From an uncultured bacterium (GTDB lineage: Bacteria > Patescibacteriota > Patescibacteriia > Patescibacteriales > UBA12465), in assembly GCA_903904095.1 (NCBI GenBank), contig CAIVBF010000050.1, forward strand, positions 1-10,540: 10,540 bases of DNA, given 5' to 3'. The position numbers and the translations under genes were made by a program. The notes beneath the pieces are model-generated. The model was not told the DNA's origin, ran no database searches, and saw nothing but the letters and a program-made list of their open reading frames with translations. This document shows, piece by piece, positions 6,026 through 10,540 of this stretch (within the stretch, counting starts at the first letter, position 1; each line of letters opens with the position of its first letter).

Positions 6026-6054
6026 ATTATCGCATGTTTTCTTTAAAAAGACAA
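6026..6054 (-). promoter_or_regulatory. Promoter upstream of the CofE-like gene leader
   Basis: On the minus strand the -35 is TTGTCT (6049-6054, four of six), the spacer is 17 nt, and the -10 is GATAAT (6026-6031, five of six) preceded by TGC, an extended -10. It starts just after the elp3 stop codon (6057-6059) and upstream of the terminator, so its transcripts must pass the terminator to reach the CofE-like gene. Confidence 0.6.
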
Positions 6055-6056
6055 TT

Positions 6057-7676
6057 TTAATTAATCTTCTTAACCATATAACTATCACTTAACTTATAGC
6101 CCCATTTCCGATAATAGCCCCTAACGCCAACTCCGGAAATAATCGCGATTTTCTTAACTTTGCTGTCTTTAACTATTTTCTCAGCCTCCGCTAGTAGTTT
6201 TTTGCCTAAGCCGCTGTGCTGAACTTTCTTAGTATTACCAATTGAAACTAATTGCCCGTAAACATGGAGCTCGCGAATTATAGCCGGTGATACCTCGCTA
6301 TTATTATCTATTCTAAGTCGGCAAAAACCGTATAAAACTTTTCCATCCTGGCTGTCGGCGCTAATAAAATATTCTGTTCCGTCCGAAGCCGGATATTCAA
6401 CAATATTTATTTTCGGATCAGTTATTATTCCGTCTTTAACCTCCCGACATCTAATACAATTACATTTTACACCCCGATCTTTCATGATCTGGCGCAAATT
6501 AGTAATTTTATTGCCGGCGATAATTGATTCGCCTGGGATATCGCGAATTAAACGAATAATTCTAACGTAAGTCGGAACGACTTTTTTACACTCAACTATT
6601 AACTCCTGTAACTCCTGATCAGTATAAGGAATATATTTTCCTTTTTTATACCATTGATATAATAAACTCCCTTTAGTCACAACGGTCGGATAGAACTTAA
6701 TTTGATCGGGCTGAAATCTTTCGTCGGAAAATAATTGTTTAAACATTTCTAAATCTTTAGCTGGTGTTGCACCCGGCAAGGCTGGCATTAAATGGTAAGT
6801 AACTTTAAAACCATATTCTTTAAGAAGCTTCGTCGCTTCAGAAATTTCTTTAACACCATGACCTCTCTTATTTAATTTTAATATTTTATCATCAATCGCC
6901 TGAACACCAATCTCAACCCTAGTGCAACCTAAATCACGCATCGTCTTTAATTCAGAATTATTTATATAATCCGGTCTCGTTTCTAAAGTAAGGCCAATAA
7001 TATTATATTGGGCGTCCTCATTCTTCTTTTGCTCTCTTTTTAAAATTTCTTTTAATCTATCAAGACTTAAATTTTGAGCATAAACCGCTTTTAAATTGCT
7101 TTTAAATTTTTCTAATTTCTCCGGCCTTTTTAAATTAATTTTTAATTTTTGATAATCATTAGCCGCCGCAAAACAATTAGCAATATACCAATATTGATAA
7201 CGTGCCGGTAGGTAGCTCCAAGTTCCGCCGATAACAATAATTTCAATCTTGGTCGGTTCATGCCCATTATTTTCTAAAGCATGCAAACGAAGCGCCACTT
7301 GTTTATAAGGATCATAATCGCATCGGATAGCCCTCATAACCGCCGGCTCATTAGAGAGATAACTGGCCGGAACATCTTTTTCGTGCGGACAATAAGCACA
7401 ATTGCCGGGGCAAGGATAAGATTTAGTTAAAACCGCCACCGGCGCAATCCCGGACATAGTTCTAATACTTCTTTTTCTTAAAATCTTTTCTAAAGGCAGA
7501 CTAATTTTTATCTCATTCTTTGATAAGAGATCTCTGTAAACATTTAAAATATCCGAATTTAAAATCGCCTCAAGTTTATATTTTTTACAAAGCGCCCGCT
7601 TGATTTCTTCTAAATCATCGCGAGTTTTTATATTTTTAGAAAGATTTTCAATCAATTCTTTTATTGCTTCCCTCAT
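6057..7676 (-). CDS. elp3: Elp3 family tRNA uridine(34) acetyltransferase/radical SAM enzyme
   Basis: A 539-residue enzyme combining a radical SAM domain with a C-terminal GNAT/KAT domain. The iron-sulfur cysteines are C89, C93 and C96 (CPGNCAYC), followed by the GGTWSYLP segment and the conserved ETRPDY and LGCTRVEIGVQ stretches. A second cysteine cluster, C405, C407 and C410 (CNCIRCREV), is the Elp3 zinc-binding site. The acetyl-CoA fold shows ELHVYG, then QHSGLGKKL (486-494) and YYRKWGY (521-527). Elp3 uses acetyl-CoA and SAM radical chemistry to make 5-carboxymethyluridine at tRNA wobble position 34; bacterial and archaeal versions act without the other Elongator subunits. Length and domain order are normal, with no damage. 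The gene has a TATAAT box 8 nt before its ATG and no Shine-Dalgarno sequence. A Trm9-like methyltransferase, which in eukaryotes acts on the Elp3 product, is encoded elsewhere in this window. Confidence 0.95.
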   Translation of the reverse strand: MREAIKELIENLSKNIKTRDDLEEIKRALCKKYKLEAILNSDILNVYRDLLSKNEIKISLPLEKILRKRSIRTMSGIAPVAVLTKSYPCPGNCAYCPHEKDVPASYLSNEPAVMRAIRCDYDPYKQVALRLHALENNGHEPTKIEIIVIGGTWSYLPARYQYWYIANCFAAANDYQKLKINLKRPEKLEKFKSNLKAVYAQNLSLDRLKEILKREQKKNEDAQYNIIGLTLETRPDYINNSELKTMRDLGCTRVEIGVQAIDDKILKLNKRGHGVKEISEATKLLKEYGFKVTYHLMPALPGATPAKDLEMFKQLFSDERFQPDQIKFYPTVVTKGSLLYQWYKKGKYIPYTDQELQELIVECKKVVPTYVRIIRLIRDIPGESIIAGNKITNLRQIMKDRGVKCNCIRCREVKDGIITDPKINIVEYPASDGTEYFISADSQDGKVLYGFCRLRIDNNSEVSPAIIRELHVYGQLVSIGNTKKVQHSGLGKKLLAEAEKIVKDSKVKKIAIISGVGVRGYYRKWGYKLSDSYMVKKIN

Positions 7677-7684
7677 ATATTTGG

Positions 7685-7690
7685 ATTATA
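7685..7690 (-). promoter_or_regulatory. -10 element of elp3 (leaderless arrangement)
   Basis: A perfect TATAAT on the minus strand ends 8 nt before the elp3 ATG, so the transcript should start within a base or two of the start codon. No good -35 is seen (ATATAT at 17-nt spacing). The spacing copies that of the csoR-like gene. Confidence 0.5.
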
Positions 7691-7750
7691 ATAAAAACAT
7701 ATTGCCCATATATTAGGATATCTTAGTTTTACTAATTTAACAATATCTAT

Positions 7751-8890
7751 ATGAAACGCTTAAGTCTTAAAATTACTTTATTATTAGCCCTATTAATCCT
7801 GCCAACCGGGGCTATTTACGCTTCAAGCCTAGAAGCCGGTAATAACGTTTATATCACCAAAGATCAAATCATTAGCGGAAATCTTTTGGCAACCGGTGAT
7901 ACTATAACGGTTGATGGCGTAATTAATGGCGATTTAATCAGTGCCGCTAAAACAATTAACGTTAATGGGCGGATTGACGGTGATATTATTTCTGTCGCTC
8001 AAAATATTAATGTTAACGGCGAAGTTGGTGGAAATATTCGGGTAGCCGCTAATTCCTTGAACCTAAATGGAACCGTCAGCAGGAATATAAGTGTTATGGC
8101 TAATGATCTAGTTATGGGGCCGAACTCTAATATTAATTGGGACGCCTTAATTATGGCTGTTAACGCTGAGATCAGAGGAAATATTGATGGCAGTTTAAAC
8201 GGAAAAATTGTTCAGGGTTTAATCGCCGGAAAAATTGGTAAAAATGTTGATTTAACTCTGACCAATGGTAATAAACAATCTTTAGTTGTTTCTTCTGATG
8301 CTAGTATTGGCGGTGACTTGAATTATACCTCAGATATAAGCGCTAATATTTCTGACAAAGCTAGTATTGGCGGTAAAACAAATCAAAAGAATGCACCAGT
8401 TGAAAAAATCAATTGGCTTCAGATATACCTATTGGCTAATTTATTTTCAATATTCTCCGCTTTGGTCGTTGGTTTAGTCTTAATATTCATCGGTAAAAAT
8501 ATTAGTAATAAAATTTTAGCCAAAATGGAGAAGGCGCCGACTAGACTAATTGTTCCGGGTATAATTTTGTCTTTAATTCTACCGCCAATCGCTTTATTGC
8601 TTCTATTTACAATAATCGGAATACCGCTGGCTATGATTGTAATTGTTTGGTGGCTGGTAATGACTTATGTTGCTAAAATATTTACCGCCATATTAGTAGG
8701 CAGTTTAATTATTAAAAATATAAATAAAAAAGGTGAAGCTCCTTTATTCTGGTCTTTAGTTTTAGGAGTCGTCATTTGCTGGTTATTATTTACAATCCCT
8801 TTTATCGGCTGGATTTTAAGCTTAATTGCTGTCTGGCTCGGTTTAGGGGCTATTTATTCTTATGCTTCCAATCAACTCCGAAATATTTAA
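7751..8890 (+). CDS. Exported, membrane-anchored bactofilin-like (polymer-forming) protein
   Basis: A 379-residue protein in three parts. Residues 1-25 are a signal peptide: KR near the N-terminus, a leucine-rich core and a probable cleavage after YAS. Residues about 30-215 form a right-handed beta-solenoid like bactofilins, with at least five 17-residue rungs from 40 to 124 that share a [IV]-x-G-[DN]-[IL] start and an N-[VL]-N-G end. Residues about 222-372 hold four or five hydrophobic helices (near 224-247, 267-289, 291-320, 333-350 and 352-372). Classic bactofilins are cytosolic filament formers; here the signal peptide should place the solenoid outside the membrane, anchored by the helices, which suggests an envelope or surface scaffold. 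The gene diverges from elp3, and its last 29 nt overlap the start of the phosphohexomutase gene, so the two are probably co-translated. No Shine-Dalgarno sequence is seen before the ATG. Confidence 0.85.
   Translation: MKRLSLKITLLLALLILPTGAIYASSLEAGNNVYITKDQIISGNLLATGDTITVDGVINGDLISAAKTINVNGRIDGDIISVAQNINVNGEVGGNIRVAANSLNLNGTVSRNISVMANDLVMGPNSNINWDALIMAVNAEIRGNIDGSLNGKIVQGLIAGKIGKNVDLTLTNGNKQSLVVSSDASIGGDLNYTSDISANISDKASIGGKTNQKNAPVEKINWLQIYLLANLFSIFSALVVGLVLIFIGKNISNKILAKMEKAPTRLIVPGIILSLILPPIALLLLFTIIGIPLAMIVIVWWLVMTYVAKIFTAILVGSLIIKNINKKGEAPLFWSLVLGVVICWLLFTIPFIGWILSLIAVWLGLGAIYSYASNQLRNI
7868..8122 (+). repeat. Five 51-bp coding repeats of the bactofilin-like solenoid
   Basis: Codons 40-124 encode five consecutive units of exactly 17 residues (40-56, 57-73, 74-90, 91-107, 108-124). 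Units two and three are the most alike, with INVNG ends. The DNA has diverged between units, so this is an old structural repeat (one solenoid turn each) and not a recently expanded tandem array. The next stretch (125-143) is 19 residues long and breaks the register. Confidence 0.75.
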
Positions 8891-10235
8891 GGCCTATGAT
8901 ATAAGAGGAATTTACGGCCAAGACTTTGACAATGAATTGGCCTACCTTCTAGGGCTGGCTTTTGTAGAATTAAGGAAAAATGACTCAGACTATCAAGCGG
9001 GAAAAAAATTCCGAATCGGCGTCGGCATGGATATGCGCCTATCGTCCCCTCTTCTAAAAGAAAATCTTTTACGCGGTTTAATAACGGCTGGTGCCGATGC
9101 TTATGATTTAGGTTTAGTCTCAACACCAACTTTTTATTTTGCAATCGCTAATTATAATTACGATGGAGGGATAATGATTTCTGCTTCCCATAATCCTAAA
9201 GAATGGAACGGCTTTAAACTGGTCAGAACTAAAGGAGTGCCAATAAGCGGTGAGACAGGGATTGATTTCTTAAAAGAAAAAGTCATAGCCAATCATTTTT
9301 TAATTTCTGAAACGCCCGGAAGCATTGTTAAGAATGGCGAAACGCTAAAAGATGAAATTTCAATGATAAAAGAAAAAGTAGATCTAACTAAAATAAAACC
9401 ATTTAAGATTGTTGTTGATACCGCTAACGGGATGGGGGCTGAATATATTGAAAAAATATTTTCTCTTTTTCCGTGCGATATAATCCCGCTTAATTTTAAA
9501 TTGGACGGAAGTTTCCCGGCTCACGAAGCCGATCCGCTTAAAGAAGAAAACCTAGAAGATTTAAAAAAAGAAATTATAAAACAAAAAGCTGACCTAGGAA
9601 TATCAACCGATGGCGACGGGGACAGAATATTTTTTGTTGATAATCTCGGAAAAACAATTAGCCCGGCAATAATAAGAGGACTGCTAGCAAAAATATTTTT
9701 AAGCGATATGCCTGGCGCAAAAATAGGTTATGATGTCAGACCAGGCAAAATAACCAAAGATTTAATTGAAGAAAATCACGGTATTCCAGTCCTAACTAGA
9801 GTCGGACACTCTTTAATAAAAGAGCAGATGATTAAAGAAAATATTTATTTTGCCGGTGAATCTTCCGGGCATTTTTATCTAAATGCTCCAACTGGCTGCT
9901 TTGAATACCCCTCCGTTATTATTTTAAAGCTATTAACTCTTTTCTCTCAAAGTAATCAAACAATTTCTGAATTTATAAAGCCTTATCAAAAATATTTCTT
10001 TTCTGGTGAAATTAACCGTACCGTAAGCGATAAAGAGGCTGTCTTCAATAAGATAGCGGAAAAATATGCCGATGCCGTAATAACTAAGTTAGATGGATTA
10101 AGTATTAATTACCCTGATTACTGGTTTAATGTCAGGGCCTCCAATACCGAAGCAAAGATAAGATTAAATTTAGAAGCAATCACTGAAGAAATAATGGAGA
10201 AGAAAAGAGATGAGGTTCTATCTTTAATAAATTAA
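8862..10235 (+). CDS. Phosphomannomutase/phosphoglucomutase (alpha-D-phosphohexomutase family)
   Basis: A 457-residue four-domain enzyme that moves phosphate between C6 and C1 of mannose or glucose, feeding GDP-mannose or UDP-glucose type donors for envelope polysaccharides. Landmarks: FKAYDIRG (9-16), the phosphoserine loop SASHNP (107-112) with catalytic S109, the metal loop DGDGDR (250-255), the sugar-specificity loop GESSGH (332-337), and the phosphate-binding RASNTEAKIRLN near the C-terminus (the usual form is RPSNTEP). The GESSGH loop fits bifunctional PMM/PGM enzymes better than GlmM, which has a different loop. The ATG at 8862 lies inside the bactofilin-like gene, 29 nt before its stop; it is favoured because the family homology begins at once. 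An AGGGG lies 12 nt upstream. Coupling to an exported scaffold protein suggests a joint role in the cell envelope. Confidence 0.93.
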   Translation: MLPINSEIFKAYDIRGIYGQDFDNELAYLLGLAFVELRKNDSDYQAGKKFRIGVGMDMRLSSPLLKENLLRGLITAGADAYDLGLVSTPTFYFAIANYNYDGGIMISASHNPKEWNGFKLVRTKGVPISGETGIDFLKEKVIANHFLISETPGSIVKNGETLKDEISMIKEKVDLTKIKPFKIVVDTANGMGAEYIEKIFSLFPCDIIPLNFKLDGSFPAHEADPLKEENLEDLKKEIIKQKADLGISTDGDGDRIFFVDNLGKTISPAIIRGLLAKIFLSDMPGAKIGYDVRPGKITKDLIEENHGIPVLTRVGHSLIKEQMIKENIYFAGESSGHFYLNAPTGCFEYPSVIILKLLTLFSQSNQTISEFIKPYQKYFFSGEINRTVSDKEAVFNKIAEKYADAVITKLDGLSINYPDYWFNVRASNTEAKIRLNLEAITEEIMEKKRDEVLSLIN

Positions 10236-10261
10236 TAATTAAAAAATTTTATCACAAAATA

Positions 10262-10293
10262 AAAACAGAGCTTAGTCTTCTAGGCTCTGTTTT
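10262..10293. terminator. Strong bidirectional terminator between the phosphohexomutase and DUF4342 genes
   Basis: A 14-bp stem (10262-10275 with 10280-10293, one G-U pair on the plus strand) closes on the tetraloop TCTT. It has an A-run on the left and a T-run on the right, so it can end transcription in both directions. It lies 26 nt after the phosphohexomutase stop and 24 nt beyond the stop of the convergent DUF4342 gene. Confidence 0.9.
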
Positions 10294-10317
10294 ATAATAG
10301 AAAAATGTTTAAACAAT

Positions 10318-10540
10318 TTATTTTCTTTCAACTTCAATCGTGCATTTTGTCATTAGGGCCGCTAAAGCGCCAACTGCCGCTAAAACCGGGGCGAAGAACG
10401 CACCAATGACCGCAAAGGTAACCGGAATTTCCATCATTACCTTGTCCTTTTCATTCTTAATGATGATGCGGCGGACATTACCCTCTTTAATTAGCTCTTT
10501 TATTTTAAGCAATAATTCGTGCCCATAAACTTTAAATTGC
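10318..10540 (-). CDS. DUF4342 family small protein (partial, N-terminus beyond right edge)
   Basis: The minus-strand frame stays open to the window edge, and the true start must lie outside: a TTG at 10512 is the first possible start inside, but codons upstream of it (FKVYGHELLLK) still match the family's N-terminal pattern. The body has the DUF4342 signature: KELIKEGNVRRIIIKN, then MEIPVTFAVIGAFFAPVLAAVGALAALMTKCTIEVER at the C-terminus, here cited by its key stretches EIPVTF, FFAPVL and CTIEVER. The middle is a hydrophobic Gly/Ala-rich segment that probably sits in or on the membrane, preceded by a short amphipathic, basic region. Its function is unknown; some relatives carry an N-terminal UBA-like or helical region, which cannot be judged here. 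Confidence 0.85.
   Translation of the reverse strand, partial: QFKVYGHELLLKIKELIKEGNVRRIIIKNEKDKVMMEIPVTFAVIGAFFAPVLAAVGALAALMTKCTIEVERK

Noticed and set aside
7868..8122. CRISPR-like or minisatellite array
   Set aside because: The 51-bp period is a coding repeat: it is conserved in protein but diverged in DNA and has no spacers.
8887..9144. Minus-strand open frame inside the phosphohexomutase gene
   Set aside because: Antisense to conserved motifs of the mutase, including its N-terminal domain; His- and Leu-rich composition is an artefact of the strand.
10340..10528. Plus-strand open frame across the DUF4342 gene
   Set aside because: The minus-strand frame matches a known family over its whole length; the plus frame is only its complement.

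Overview
The window looks like chromosomal DNA from an AT-rich, small-genome bacterium. The best fit is a member of the Patescibacteria (Candidate Phyla Radiation). The evidence is the gene set: a bactofilin-like exported protein with a multi-helix membrane tail, a CofE-family ligase beside glyA-folD, a free-standing bacterial Elp3, a DUF4342 protein and a RecQ whose zinc cluster sits at the extreme C-terminus. Other traits fit: short spacers, almost no Shine-Dalgarno sequences, and TAA as the only stop codon among the ten genes whose ends are visible. No in-frame TGA needs recoding, so the UGA=Gly lineages are unlikely. The placement is inference from gene content, not a phylogeny. There are no rRNA, tRNA, CRISPR or transposase genes.

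Layout. The left edge holds the first 34 codons of a CsoR/RcnR-family metal-sensing repressor (minus strand), with a textbook promoter whose spacer carries a G/C-tract palindromic operator. Upstream of it, also on minus, lie a Trm9/ALKBH8-like SAM methyltransferase and recQ. recQ diverges from a small two-helix membrane protein gene (plus), and a 6-4-6 palindrome lies between their promoters. The small gene ends in a hairpin terminator facing folD.

The centre (3039-5887, minus) is a one-carbon/folate block in transcription order: CofE-like gamma-glutamyl ligase, glyA, folD. glyA has its own strong promoter, and folD starts 5 nt after the glyA stop. The ligase gene has an apparent promoter followed by a leader of about 130 nt that ends in an intrinsic terminator just before the start codon, with a possible competing antiterminator helix. 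This looks like a cis-acting attenuator. FolD keeps its catalytic Tyr-Lys-Gln-Asp residues but has an eroded NADP-binding motif.

Next comes elp3 (minus), the tRNA wobble-uridine cm5U synthase, with a TATAAT box only 8 nt before its ATG. It diverges from a plus-strand pair: an exported, membrane-anchored bactofilin-like beta-solenoid protein, and a phosphomannomutase/phosphoglucomutase whose start overlaps it by 29 nt. These suggest cell-envelope work. A strong bidirectional terminator separates them from a DUF4342 gene (minus) that runs off the right edge.

The most notable points are: Elp3 and a Trm9-like methyltransferase in one window (a possible bacterial cm5U to mcm5U wobble pathway); the putative attenuator ahead of the folate genes; the CofE-like ligase as a candidate folate polyglutamylation enzyme; and the eroded cofactor site of FolD.
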